Source: Polyporus tsugae (lineage: Eukaryota; Basidiomycota; Agaricomycetes; Polyporales; Polyporaceae). Taken from it: 64,000 nucleotides of DNA. Below are positions 46,391 to 56,982 of the stretch, in pieces. The notes beneath the pieces are model-generated. The model worked only from the letters and a program-made list of their open reading frames with translations, did not search any database and was not told where the DNA came from. Within the stretch, counting starts at the first letter, position 1, and every line of letters starts with the position of its first letter. The position numbers and the translations under genes are program-made. The stretch covers positions 813,501 to 877,500 of the forward strand of contig JAHRBS010000010.1 of NCBI GenBank assembly GCA_024305745.1, written 5' to 3'.

Positions 46391-49300
46391 TCAATATGGG
46401 AGCGCTTCGTGGCTAAAGTCGCACTGATCCCCGTATCGGCATCTGTTCGCAAAGAAGCAAAAAGGAGAGCTGATCAGTTTTCTCGTCCGTTTGTCCATTG
46501 CCAAGTCGAGTGCTCGCCTTCCTGCAAGAAAGAAGCTGCATGGTTTTCGTTTCGTATTTCTAAACCCCTCGCCCCGCCCCCGGCCCATCCCCCGCAGCCC
46601 TCCCCGGCCTCGGCCCCGGAAGCCGCGCTCCCCACCCGGCCCCGGTCCGGGGCCCCAGCCACCGTCATCGTTCCATCGGCGGGTCGGATCTCCGCCGCCA
46701 CGCCCAGCCCCGTTCTCCTGGTAGCCACGATCGTATTCTGAGTACTGGTTCCCAGCGTTCCAGCCCTCGTTGAGTTGGGGTTGTGAGGGCGGCGCGAGCC
46801 CGAGCGGGTTCGTTTGCTGCAGCTGCGCCATGAGCTGGTGCAGCTGCTCGGCGTTGAACCCGTTCCCGTTCGCGTACAGACCCGACACCGCCGCCTGCGC
46901 GCCGTCATCCATCACGACGTCGCCGCCCGGCCCAGTCGCCAGCTGCGCAACAAGGTCTGCGACGGCCGACTGAGTGCCCGGCGGGGGCGAAGCGGTCCAG
47001 AGCACCGAATCGACTTCGGGCCCGGTCAACATGACGACCACCCCCTCGTCGACTTGATCTTCCCCGATCTGCGCAGACGGTTCTGCGGGGCAGTCCGGGA
47101 TCTGTGTCGTCGAGGTGTACAATACTAGCAGCGCGCTCAGCTCCCGCCCCTCCTGCACAGCGCGCTCCTGACTGTCGTTGCCTCGTGGGGGGAGTTGAAT
47201 CTCCGGGGGGAACTCGAGTGCTGCAGCGTCCGGAACAACATGATTAGTCACGAGATCACAGGACGACACGATGCAATGCATGGCGTGCTCACGTTGTGGC
47301 TCCGCCCACTCGATCTGTTCGTCGAACAGCGCCGTCTGCGCGTGCAGCGCCGCGCCCTCGTCGCGGTCAAGGTCGCGGATGTTATGCGTCGGATGCGAGC
47401 CCTGTGTGTGCAGTGCCGTCGAAGGCGTCTAATTAACATATAGTACATACGCCGAGACGAGCGGAAATGGCTGACAATGGCAGGATCGTCGTCGTACACC
47501 GCACGCTCAATGAGCCTGATCTGCTCGAGCTGCCCCTCAGGGGCCCAGGTGACCGATCTCCTTGGCTTCCCCTTCTTGGTCAACCCGGATGGTCCGGCGG
47601 TGGTGGTCACGACCGTCGAAGGCCCCGTACTCGGTGGTGGCACTGATGGCGGCGGCGTCGCTGATGCGCCGGTCGAGCCGTACGACTTGAGCACTTCCTC
47701 GAACGGGTTGAACGACGATGGCTGCGCAATGTTCGGGTCAGGCTCCTTCTTGACAGGCACGACGGGCGCAGGCGCGTTCTTCTTGAAGCTCGGCATCTCC
47801 TTCTTGGTCGGCTTCGGCTTTGAGAAGAACGACGAGTCCGACTTTGCGTCCTTGACCACCGCCTTCGCCTCCTTCTTCACGGGAGCCGCCTTCGGCGTCG
47901 TCGCAGTCGCGCCCGGGAGAGCGGCCTTCTTCGCAGGTGGCGCACCCTTGGCTGTCGCGCCCTCCGCTCGCCGCTTCTTGCTCTTGTCTGCGATTTTACC
48001 ACGCGTATTCTGTCAATAACCGATACATGGCGCGACCCGGACTGACATGACTTACCCTCTGGGTTTTCCGTGTCCATTTTGTCGGACACCTGCTGCGCGA
48101 CCAGTTTTCGCCATTTCTTCTCGAGGTTCGCTGCCATGTCCTTGACCGCTGATCGTTTTCGTTCCCCGCACATGCAAAAACGGTAGTTAGATACATGTAG
48201 TACATCGATGACTCTCGGGTAGGCGGTGATTTTTCTATCAATTCAATGGATATCCGCGTCACACTTGTCCCCAAATGGTGCTCTACGCGACACGCATTTC
48301 ACCCGCAGTACAGGCATTTACATTCATTCAGACAGGGAAAGCTTAACTCACCCGGAGTTGGAGGATCTTTGACGAGTCGCATGATCAGCTTCCCCAGCTT
48401 CGCTATCTTCAACTTCTCGAGTGTGAGCGGTAGGCGATCGATGATCTGGACGTGTCCACTACATGTTAGTGTGCTCTTCTGATCAAACCGTATCCAGTAG
48501 ACAATAGTAGCAGCAAATGGACGCGTCAGGCGTCACCCTATACGTTCGGTACCGCCTCATTAAACTAATGAAGCCGAAGCTAGGGGCTCGTTGCCTGAGC
48601 GAATCCCCATGGGTACCACTTCGTGCCATGCTGGACAACGTTGTGGGACCCACTCCCATCATTTCTGGGCTAGTCATCGGTCGCATTGGACGACACCTTC
48701 AAAAGGAAAAGCGATAGAAGACAGGAAGACAGAGGTTGGATCCGAGAGAGTCATCGGCTGGTGCAGTCCAAACTTGACGCTGGCCCGTCGCGATTTCACG
48801 AAAGAGCAGGGAGTTGACGGGTCGCGATCATGAGCGAAAGAACCCAGGAGGGGGTGAAAGGCCCAGTCGCGCCACCGCACTCATGCAGCTGCCTTAGCGG
48901 GTAGGCCCAGCCTCACGCGAAGGGGACGGGAAGCGATCCGGGACGTGTCTCGGATCATTCAGACAGCAAATGAGAGGTGGGCGAGGGGAAGGCCCCAACC
49001 GTCTGTCCCAGATTCACCAGACATGACGGGACGATTTTCGTATGAAGGGGAAAGGGAATGGCAGGATGGGGATGGAACGGAAAATGCGAATAATAACTCA
49101 CGTGCAAGATCGGCATGATCGTCTCGAGCAGCTGCGTTTCATTCCTTCCTTGGAACGCAAGCTTGAGCCATTCGCGAATCAGGTCCAGAGCGTCGTTGTT
49201 GTCCACCCAGGCGCGGAAGTAGTGGTTGCCGGCGTTGTCCCTGATCTTGGTCAGTATCTCAAGCCGTGTCGAGGCCTCGACTTCCGACATTCCGAAGTCG

Positions 49301-50390
49301 TACAGGATGTTGACCAGCTGGTTCACCGCGCCGGCCCCAGTGAACGATGTGGGCTGGATGAGCGGCTTCACGTCCCGGAGTAGCTGGGCTCTTCGCTGTT
49401 CCAAAGTCAGTTGGTTCGGCGCGGGAGCTGGGGGAGCCGCAGGCAAGGGAGAGTGTTGGACAGGTTGTGGAGGCTGTGAAAGTTGTGGTAGTGGCTGTGG
49501 TGCTGAAGGACCCGCCTGGGGTTGGGCGGATTGGCCGTAGAAAGACGAAGGAGGGATCCCGGTGTAGTAGCCACTCGTCGGCGAGTGTAGGACAAACGGG
49601 GACAAGGTACCCTGCTGCTGCTGTGGAGGAGAGTGGGAATGATTTGAGGAAAGCGAAAGAGCGTGCTGCTGCTGAGGTTGCTGGAAATGCGAGGCGTTGG
49701 CGTGGACGTAAGCGGGATTAATCGATAATGGGGGAGAATTCGATTGCGGCTGGTATGGGTATTGAATGCGAGACTGGGCATGCGAGGACAGGAAGGACGT
49801 CTGCTGGAACTGCTGAGGAGGACTGGCTAAGGACCCGTTCACGGTAGTCAGCGCGGGGCTGTGGATGCGGTTAGAAACAAGATCTGATACGAGGACGGGC
49901 CACGCACTCTATGACCATGGATCCAGACGACTGCCCCTGGGACTGCAGATGCGATGAAGTGGTTGTTGCGCCATTCAGGGAGGAATAAGTCGAGACGGGC
50001 ACCTGTTGGGACGTCGAGGCCGGCCATTGGGTGGCGCCGAACGAGGCCGGGTTGAAGGGTGCGGTTGCGGCGAGGAGGTGGTATGGGATCGCAAAGAAGG
50101 TGGGGCCGGGGGAGTTTGCGGAGGTGGATGGGGCATTCTGGACTGGAGAACGGGGAGGATGATGAGCACACTGGCTGGGATGGTGGCGGGTAGGGAACGC
50201 GACACTGGGTTCGGGCGCTTGTTCAAGGAGTGTTGTGCTCACCCTGGATGTCTCCGAGCAGGTCGTTTATGCCGCCCTGCACGCTGGCGGCCTGCTCCTT
50301 CCAGTCTTCCTGCGTCGACGTCCTTTCGTCGTGGACGGACTGCAGGTCGGGGATCGGTGTCTGCAGCCAGGCTGCATTCGTATATTCCAT
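46391..50390 (-). CDS. PNUTS-like protein phosphatase 1 regulator (TFIIS-LW + RVxF + CCCH)
   Basis: ATG at 50388-50390: MEYTNAAWLQTPIPDLQS, then a Gln/Pro/Ser-rich region. A TFIIS N-terminal (LW) domain follows: VKPLIQPTSFTGAGAVNQL, DNAGNHYFRAWVDNNDALDLI, LIREWLKLAFQGRNETQLLE and IIDRLPLTLEKLKIAKLGKLIMRLVK, then VKDMAANLEKKWRKLV. A Lys-rich linker precedes RRSVTWAPEGQL, a clear RVxF-type PP1-docking motif as in human PNUTS (KSVTW). The C-terminus is Gly/Arg-rich and ends in one CCCH zinc finger (CSFFLAGRCRYGDQCDFSH, spacing 7-5-3), with a stop at 46391. PNUTS proteins target PP1 to chromatin and to RNA polymerase II termination machinery. The last intron (46443-46517) uses a GC-AG border. One intron (48446-49101) is about 656 nt. 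The domain order gives good confidence in the family. Confidence 0.87.
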
Positions 50391-51066
50391 CTGCAACCAG
50401 GAGGACTCTTTTTGCACAGGGCGCTCTCAGGCGATTACTGCAAAATCTACGGGCTTATTTCTAGCCAACAGCGAGACGGAATGGAGGACAGGAGAGCTGC
50501 AGTTGGCCGTCAACGGTAGATATCACCTTGCTGTGTGTTCAAGGCTACACTCGCCGTTCGTGATGATGGTCAGAGGTTGGGCTGAGAGACCGTCTTTCAG
50601 CCTCCGCTTTCAACTCCTACCCTCTCCAAATACGGACGCTCTTCCCACGCTGCGCCCAAACAATTGTCTAGATCTCGCCGGGCTTAAGTACCTCCGACTA
50701 TTTATTCCCTCTAATCTCCGTTTTCACATAATACTGCGTGTATTCATCATCACAACGGCATTATTAATGCCCACTTGATGTTGCTTGCTGCCGGGTCACA
50801 TGGGAAAACGATAAACGCGTGATTGAAATGAGGATGATTACTTAATATTAAACACAGGTTCTAATGCCATTTGTAAACGAACAAACAGTCAATTCAACCA
50901 AACAAGCACAACGCCTAGCGCTATCACTACAGCCATCAACAAAGTTTTCAACTCCTTTTACCCCCCATTCAACCTCTTCTTACTCCCGCAGTATTCGACG
51001 CGTCCATCGCGTCGCGCCTCCCCCGTCTAATCCTTTGTCGCCCCCTTTCCACCTTCAAAGCCCAAT
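50391..51066. promoter_or_regulatory. Divergent intergenic region
   Basis: 676 bases between the PNUTS-like gene (minus) and the HMG-box gene (plus), with an AT-rich section at about 50750-50890. It probably contains both promoters. No specific element is supported. Confidence 0.5.
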
Positions 51067-52018
51067 ATGACTCCCGAAAATGCAGCGCAGTTCGAGTATC
51101 ATAAGATGCAGGTCCGTCTGTCGTTTCTCCGTCGCTCTTCTTTGTCCCGATCTCACCATGCTCCATTTAGCTTATAGGCAGTCTCCAAACGCTCGCCAAT
51201 AACATGAAGGAGTGCGCTGCCGTCGCCGAACAATACGCCCACATCATTTCCGGGGTCCCCTACATGGGTAACCCCAACATGTTTCCCCCTCTCGCGAATG
51301 GCCAGTACCCGATGCCCATCATGGCCCCGATGACCCAAGACGAGCCGGGCAAGAAGCGCAAGTCGCGCGGCGACGATGGGGAGGGAAAGAAGAAGGCGAA
51401 GAAGTTCAAGGATCCCAACGCACCGAAGCGTCCCCCGTCGTCCTACCTCCTGTTCCAAAACGACGTCCGCAACGAGCTCAAGCAACAGAATCCAGGCATG
51501 CGCAATAACGAACTGCTGGGCGCGATTTCCACGCTGTGGGGAAAGATGGAGCAGGGGAAGAAAGATGTGAGTGCTCGTTGTGTACCAACACTATGGGCCT
51601 CGTTTGACTGTTTCCAGACGTACGAGGCCCGTAACAGGGAACTCAAGGACCAATGGCGAGCGAACAAGGCAGCCTATGAGTCTAGCAAGGCTGGGGCATC
51701 CGCACTGCCTGTGAGTCCTATTGTCTCGTGCGTACCAGTTGCGACTGACCAATTATTCCATAGGTTGCGGCCAGTGCTCCCGCTACTCCTACAGTCACCA
51801 AGGCTGCTCCCGTCGTCGCTCCCGTCGCCGAGGAGGATTCTTCGGAGGAGGAGTCGGCAGATGAAGACGACGATGCATCGTCGTCGAGATCAAGTTCGGA
51901 GGATGGAGACCCCGCACCTCCACTGAAGAAGTCGAAGAAGGAGACTGCTGCCGCCGCCGTCAAGGATGAGGCTGCGACGTCGAAGAAGGAAAAGAAGCAC
52001 AAGAAAACCAAGGCTTGA
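51067..52018 (+). CDS. HMG-box protein
   Basis: Starts MTPENAAQFEYHKMQ and joins, through a donor GTCTGT, to SLQTLANNMKECAAVAEQY. A basic stretch, GKKRKSRGDDGEGKKKAKKF, precedes the HMG box: DPNAPKRPPSSYLLFQNDVR, NELLGAISTLWGKMEQGKKD, then TYEARNRELKDQWRANKAAY. The tail is Ala-rich, then strongly acidic and Ser-rich (EEDSSEEESADEDDDASSS), ending with a Lys-rich segment (KKEKKHKKTKA) and a stop at 52016-52018. The single non-sequence-specific HMG box plus acidic tail resembles Nhp6/HMGB-type or Hmo1-like chromatin proteins that bend DNA and assist nucleosome remodelling. Which yeast protein is the true orthologue is unclear. Introns are short, about 50-60 nt. Confidence 0.9.
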
Positions 52019-52733
52019 AAGCTTGAAAGATCTTTCCATGCGATCCTTGTTCACTATGTGTGCTAATCTTTGTGCCCTGGGAGTGTGGTTTTCGCACTTC
52101 GAAGTAGGGTAGTATTGTTGATCGCCTGTAATGTGCCATGCCGATGCCGTTTATCCGCGACATATATCTTGATTTGACCTCCAAACCTGCGAACGATCTT
52201 GACTTGTCCAAGTCATAGAAGGGTTAGACAAATGAGCAGTGAGGGTGCGCAAGGGAAGGAGTGTGGAGATGGAGGTCGAAGAGCATGGGTGCTGACGCGC
52301 GCTGAGATGGTCGGCGCACGCAATGCTGTTGCTCAGCTATCGACCTCTCGCCGGGATAGATAGATCATCCCAGGATCATCCGATGGAGAGAACCGGGGGT
52401 ACCACGCCGGCCTGCAATTCACGAAGTTGCCTCCTTCCGGACCTGCCCTTTTCTCCGCCGCCGCTGCCAGCCTTGCGCAGGGTGCGCAGGCCAGTGAACA
52501 CGTACAGCAGTGCCCCATGTTTGTACTGCCATTAAGTACGCCAGGTTACTTATTGTACCATAGGATTGCGGGCCGTTGCGCAGCGGCAATGGCGGTGAGA
52601 TATGGCCAATGACTCGGAGTCGGACGTGGCTCGGGCCCTACGGCCAAGTGGCTGCCGGGCTCCCTATATAAAGCTCAAGCGATGGCACAAGGTGCCTCTT
52701 ACTTACTGCATTCACTATCGGGACGCACCATCG
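52019..52733. other. Intergenic region
   Basis: 715 bases between the HMG-box stop and the WW-domain gene start, both on the plus strand. CCCTATATAAAGC at about 52661-52673 is a good TATA box roughly 70 bases upstream of the next ATG. Nothing else is recognised. Confidence 0.55.
52664..52671 (+). promoter_or_regulatory. TATA box of the WW-domain gene
   Basis: The TATATAAA motif lies about 65-70 bases upstream of the ATG at 52734, in the usual position and orientation for a TATA-dependent promoter. Confidence 0.65.
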
Positions 52734-53991
52734 ATGTCTCAGCCCCCTCCCTACGGTCCGCCTTCCAATCCCGACAGACGGCCTCTGCCCCAGGGTTGGA
52801 TAGAGAAGTACGACGAGAGGTGAGTGTTCTATGTCTCGTGCACAAGCCTCGGATCGGGCAGTGGAAATGGAGCAGTCCGATAATGATCTCGTCACCCCCA
52901 TATCCTTCTTCCACAAGGTGGTTGTGCAGGGTAACAAGCGGCAGGTCGGATGCGAGGGTACCAAGAATGTCGCTTCCTCGAGTGCCAGTCCTTGTTCAAT
53001 CCGCCTTGCACGTCGTCTCCGCCACAATGGCAAGGACGATGGTTGCACCATATACGCCTGTCGCTATGTGTGAGGGTGCCCACTTGAGGAAGCCAGGCCT
53101 AGGGATGTACGTATGTACAGCCAACGCGGCAACGAGACCCTCTTTAGATGATCGTAATGATGAATACCTAAGCCAACTGGGCTCTTCCACATTGCGGCAT
53201 GATGATCCCCAGATAGTTCCCATGAATGCTAGCTACTATCCGAAGTACTCACCAACATTTCCTATCGCTCAGGTATCAGACTTGGTGAGTTCCTGTAATC
53301 CGATGCTTCAAGCATGTTGCCCATTGGTAATCATACAGGTTCTATATAAACACCCTGGAGAACCCTCCTCGTTCATCGTGGGTCCACCCACTTGGTCCTC
53401 CGCCTCCCGAAGGCTACGGGCCCCCGGCAGGTCCTCCGCCGCCTAATAACCAATACCACAACAATCCCTACCCTCCGTCCGGTGGCTACAATCAAGGCCC
53501 TCCTTCCCAGCAGTGGGGTCAGTCCCCTCCGCCCGGTCCTGGGTACTACGGGAGTCCTCCGCCACCTCAGGGTGGGTACCCCGGGCAGTACGGCGGTCCA
53601 CCCCCGGGTCAAGACAACAACCGCGGTAAGTATTGGGTGCCCTATCATGGAAGTTAAGCCACTGACATGCGGACTTTGCGTGCTGACAGGCTGGTTCGGC
53701 TCGAACACTCCTCAGCCACAACAGCAGCAGCCCGTATACGTGGAGCAGCGTCCTGCCAAGAAGTCTGGCCCTGGTATGGGAACCGCGCTCCTCGCAGGTG
53801 GTGCCGGTTTGGTAGGAGGTGCGCTGCTTATGGACGCCTTCGAGGATCATGAGGATCACGAGCGCGAGGAGGCGTACGACTCTGGTGAGTGCTTTACAAT
53901 GTTAAGGATGACATGTGCTTACGGTTGTTGTGAAGGTTACAATCAAGGTTTCGACAATGGCTACGATCAGGGGGACGACGGTGGTTGGTGA
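52734..53991 (+). CDS. WW-domain protein with Pro/Gly-rich region
   Basis: Exons 52734-52819, 53273-53284 (12 nt), 53339-53625, 53690-~53884 and a last exon ending at 53991. The N-terminus MSQPPPYGPPSNPDRR leads into a complete WW domain, LPQGWIEKYDER + YQTW + FYINTLENPPRSSWVHP, with both signature Trp residues and the Tyr-x-x-x-Phe-Tyr core. The WW domain reads correctly only if the 12-nt microexon (Y-Q-T-W) is included. A long Pro/Gly/Tyr/Gln-rich region (GYYGSPPPPQGGYPGQYGG) follows, then a glycine-zipper-like hydrophobic segment (GMGTALLAGGAGLVGGALLMDAF) and an acidic tail with GYNQGFDNGYDQGDDGGW. WW domains bind PPxY or similar proline motifs. The glycine-zipper segment could insert into or self-associate in membranes. 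The cellular role is unknown. Intron 1, at 453 nt, is unusually long. Confidence 0.85.
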
Positions 53992-54503
53992 TTCTCTCGT
54001 CCTGATTATCATGACCACGTCCGGCCTGCGGTCCACGATCTAGGTTATCGATATGAGTTGCTTCCGCCAGTGTACAGTACTAGTGCTTCTTGACTCACTT
54101 TCCTCTCGCGTCGATACCTTTACACATCTTGTAGCATAACACTACAGATACTTTGCCATGTGAGAGGATTTATTTTGAAATCAGTACCAGCTATGACGAG
54201 TCGATTCGGATCTGGTGTGGGCGTCTGCCACAAACCGGCAGCCGAACTAGTACTGTTCACCACCACCACATACTCGAGCATGCGTGTGTGTCGTGCGCTG
54301 GTCACTTTATCCATGCCCATGCCGTCACCTTGAACTCTCTTTCTTCATTTACATCAGAAACAAACAAAGCTGTGTCAAGATCCCATCTCGTAAGTATACT
54401 TATAAGTAACTTCTAACGCACGTTACTGTACGATGTAACTTAGGATCGAGCGCATACAATGATGTTGCTTACATGAGAAGGTGTTCTCCGTGTCCAAGCG
54501 CTT
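53992..54503. other. Convergent intergenic region
   Basis: 512 bases between two gene ends. No frame or repeat worth calling was seen. Confidence 0.5.
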
Positions 54504-56129
54504 TCACCAGTCGCTCAAGCCATCTGCCTTCTGCCTAAACTCTCTGATTCCGGCCTCAATGACTTCCCCCATCTTCCGAGTGCCGTCCGCTCGGCGCTCG
54601 GCCGAAGACCGCCATCCCTTCCACGCCGTCTTCTCGGAGACCTCCCACCATTCCTCCGCGTACGGATGCCCCGGAGCACCCATGTACCCCCATGGCTTCC
54701 CGGTGACCGGCTGCACGAACGGGTTGATGACCGCGGCGAGGCTCGGGTGCAATGCGCCAGTGAAGTGGACGATACTCGGGTCCGCCATGCCCTCCAGGTC
54801 TAGGGTGACGCGCTCGGGCGTGTGGTACTTGGCGTACGTCCCGAGGCCCTGCGCATTCCACTTCAGCCCGACGGCCCGCCATTTGTCCCTGAAATGGACG
54901 TTCAGAACGTCCTGGTCTCTGAACCGGGAGTTCTTCATCTTCACGGCAAGCGCGGACAGGGAGCGCAGGTCCTTCCGCATCAGCGTCAGGTCCATGAGCA
55001 CAACACCGGCGTTGAAGTAGGGCAAGCGGCCTATCCCCTCGTGGCCCATCGGGGACCCAACGTCGGGAGCCGCGGCGAGCGTCTTGCCCCCTAGGTCGGT
55101 CTCCCAGAGCTCCGTCAAGTCTCCTCTGACCAACACGTCGGCGTCCAGGTACAGTACCCTCTCCACTGGCAAGATCGGAATCATAGCGATCTTAGCCCAA
55201 AGTAGCCCAGCAGGGAGCGTGGCCGAGGCAGAGGTGGGGGCGGAAGGTAGGTTAAGGAAGACTATGGTCTTGTCGGCATCACTGACAACGGGCTGCTGCA
55301 GCTTCGCCTTCACGGCATCGTTCAGGTCTTGTCCGACGACAAAGAACGTGATCCGACCCGGTGTATGCATCACCACGCTAAGGATAGCGACCGCCGCGGC
55401 GATGGCGTACCTAGTGTCAATGGTGAGCACGACATTCATGCCGTAATAGTACGCGTCCTGCGCCGCGGGCTTGGTGGCTACCCTATCCTTCACAAGGAAG
55501 CCGATGCGCATCTCGGCATCCTTCTGAAGGACGACTTGGTAGTCGGTCTTCGATGAGAGAAGGGTGTACTCCCCTGGATGCAGAGCGAGGAACGCGTCGA
55601 TCCCACGTTTCGGGTGATGGATGCTGTCCTCGGGCTCCTTGTCCCAGTGGTAATCGTCGAAGATCATGATGGCACCCTTGCGGGCCAAGCGCCACGCCAG
55701 TTCGCCGTCAAGGAACGTGTCGTCCGCCTCGTGCGAGCCGTCGATGTAGATCCAGTCGAACCCGGGGCGAGTCGCGGACATCTCCTCGCGCAGGAGAGTC
55801 ATCAGGCCGGGAACGCTGAACTCGTCGACGATGCGGTACGGCTTGTCGGCGATGGAGAGGTTGTGGAGGAGCTTGGCGTGACGCTCGCGCCCCGCCTCGG
55901 TCTGCATGAGGTCGAAGTGGTCGATGCAGACGATCTCGCCGCCATTGTGGCAGAGCTCTGTGAGTATGAACACTGCAGACCGGCCCTCCCACGAGCCGAT
56001 CTCCAGGGCACGGGGGTGAGGGGCGGTGACACGGTGGAAGACCGCCCTCCACCTGTCCTCGTTGTGGGTGAACCAGTCTTGGGTCTCGGTGAAACGGAAC
56101 TGGTGGGTTCGCGCGTGGGTTTCGACCAT
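54504..56129 (-). CDS. Methyltransferase - glycosyltransferase family 8 fusion
   Basis: A single intronless frame of 541 codons from the ATG at 56127-56129 (MVETHARTHQ; the frame extends upstream only to a GTG). Residues about 30-215 form a class I SAM-dependent methyltransferase of the Methyltransf_24 type: ALEIGSWEGRSAVFILTEL is motif I, IVCIDHFDLMQ follows, and FDWIYIDGSHEADDTFLDG with AIMIFDDYHWDKE supplies the acidic metal/substrate residues. Residues about 220-500 form a GT8-like GT-A glycosyltransferase: MNVVLTIDTRYAIAAAVAI, LLWAKIAMIPILPVERVLYL with the DAD metal motif near residue 325, GDLTELWETDL, YFNAGVVLMDL, FRDQDVLNVHF and PSIVHFTGALHP. The C-terminal tail is basic. Lack of introns, unlike most neighbours, and the domain mix suggest horizontal origin or retroposition. 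It faces the epimerase-GT fusion across an 853-base divergent promoter. The acceptor is unknown. Confidence 0.88.
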   Translation of the reverse strand: MVETHARTHQFRFTETQDWFTHNEDRWRAVFHRVTAPHPRALEIGSWEGRSAVFILTELCHNGGEIVCIDHFDLMQTEAGRERHAKLLHNLSIADKPYRIVDEFSVPGLMTLLREEMSATRPGFDWIYIDGSHEADDTFLDGELAWRLARKGAIMIFDDYHWDKEPEDSIHHPKRGIDAFLALHPGEYTLLSSKTDYQVVLQKDAEMRIGFLVKDRVATKPAAQDAYYYGMNVVLTIDTRYAIAAAVAILSVVMHTPGRITFFVVGQDLNDAVKAKLQQPVVSDADKTIVFLNLPSAPTSASATLPAGLLWAKIAMIPILPVERVLYLDADVLVRGDLTELWETDLGGKTLAAAPDVGSPMGHEGIGRLPYFNAGVVLMDLTLMRKDLRSLSALAVKMKNSRFRDQDVLNVHFRDKWRAVGLKWNAQGLGTYAKYHTPERVTLDLEGMADPSIVHFTGALHPSLAAVINPFVQPVTGKPWGYMGAPGHPYAEEWWEVSEKTAWKGWRSSAERRADGTRKMGEVIEAGIREFRQKADGLSDW

Positions 56130-56982
56130 GGAATATCCTGCCAGAGGATTTTTGTGAGATGAATAGTGTGGGACGGTGGCGTAGATGATCACCTTTCTGG
56201 TTGTGCTTCTTGTGGGATGGATGAAGGATGAGTCTGTCCTGGACTTTCACCTTCAACGCATCTGGCCTTATAGGCCCGCTGTGAGCTTCTGTATCGACCC
56301 CATGTTGCTTCGTCAGAGTCGCGGCTCGATGACCAAGCTGACAAGGGGCTTGCAGTAGGAATGGGCGTGCGGCCCAAAAACTCACTGCTACTAAAGGTGT
56401 CCACACTTAGGAGCTCATTTGTCCACAATAGCTCCGAGACCACGGTCGAAGCTCCTCTCCAGTCGCATTCTGCCCGCGCTTGAGTGTTTCATTGCAACTC
56501 CTCCATTTCCCCGATCCCCGGAGATGGAAGCTGCTGTGTTCTTAATCGTATTCCGAACAGCGATTCGGAGTGGGGACCTTTGATACTGTCCATCCGGAAC
56601 ACGAGATAGTGCCCGGTTGTCACGAACGTATACGTTGACGCCTCATCGTCTACTGAGTCCCGCTAGCACCGGAACCTGGCACTCATATTTTTCCATCTTA
56701 GGACATTGCCCCCCCAACCATCGACGTCTGTTTGCAGACGCCATGCCCTCGTCTTATCTAGCGCCTCGGCAAGCGACGACGTGTACGTGCAATGTTGCAT
56801 AACAGAGGGCACACCAACACCCACAGCTGCGTTATGGAGGCATTTATCCAGATAATCGACTTGAACGCCGCGTCGTTCTATGCACTGCGGTAGAGGAGGA
56901 TAGGGGTATATATAGTCAGTGAGTAGAATGTCAATGCAGCTTCAAATCACACTCAACTCGCCCTCGCTTCGAACTCGGCCAC
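56130..56982. promoter_or_regulatory. Shared divergent promoter region of two glycan enzymes
   Basis: 853 bases separate the two start codons of the divergent fusion genes. A GGGTATATATAG element at about 56904-56915 lies some 70 bases upstream of the plus-strand ATG and is a good TATA box. Both genes could share control from here. Confidence 0.6.
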
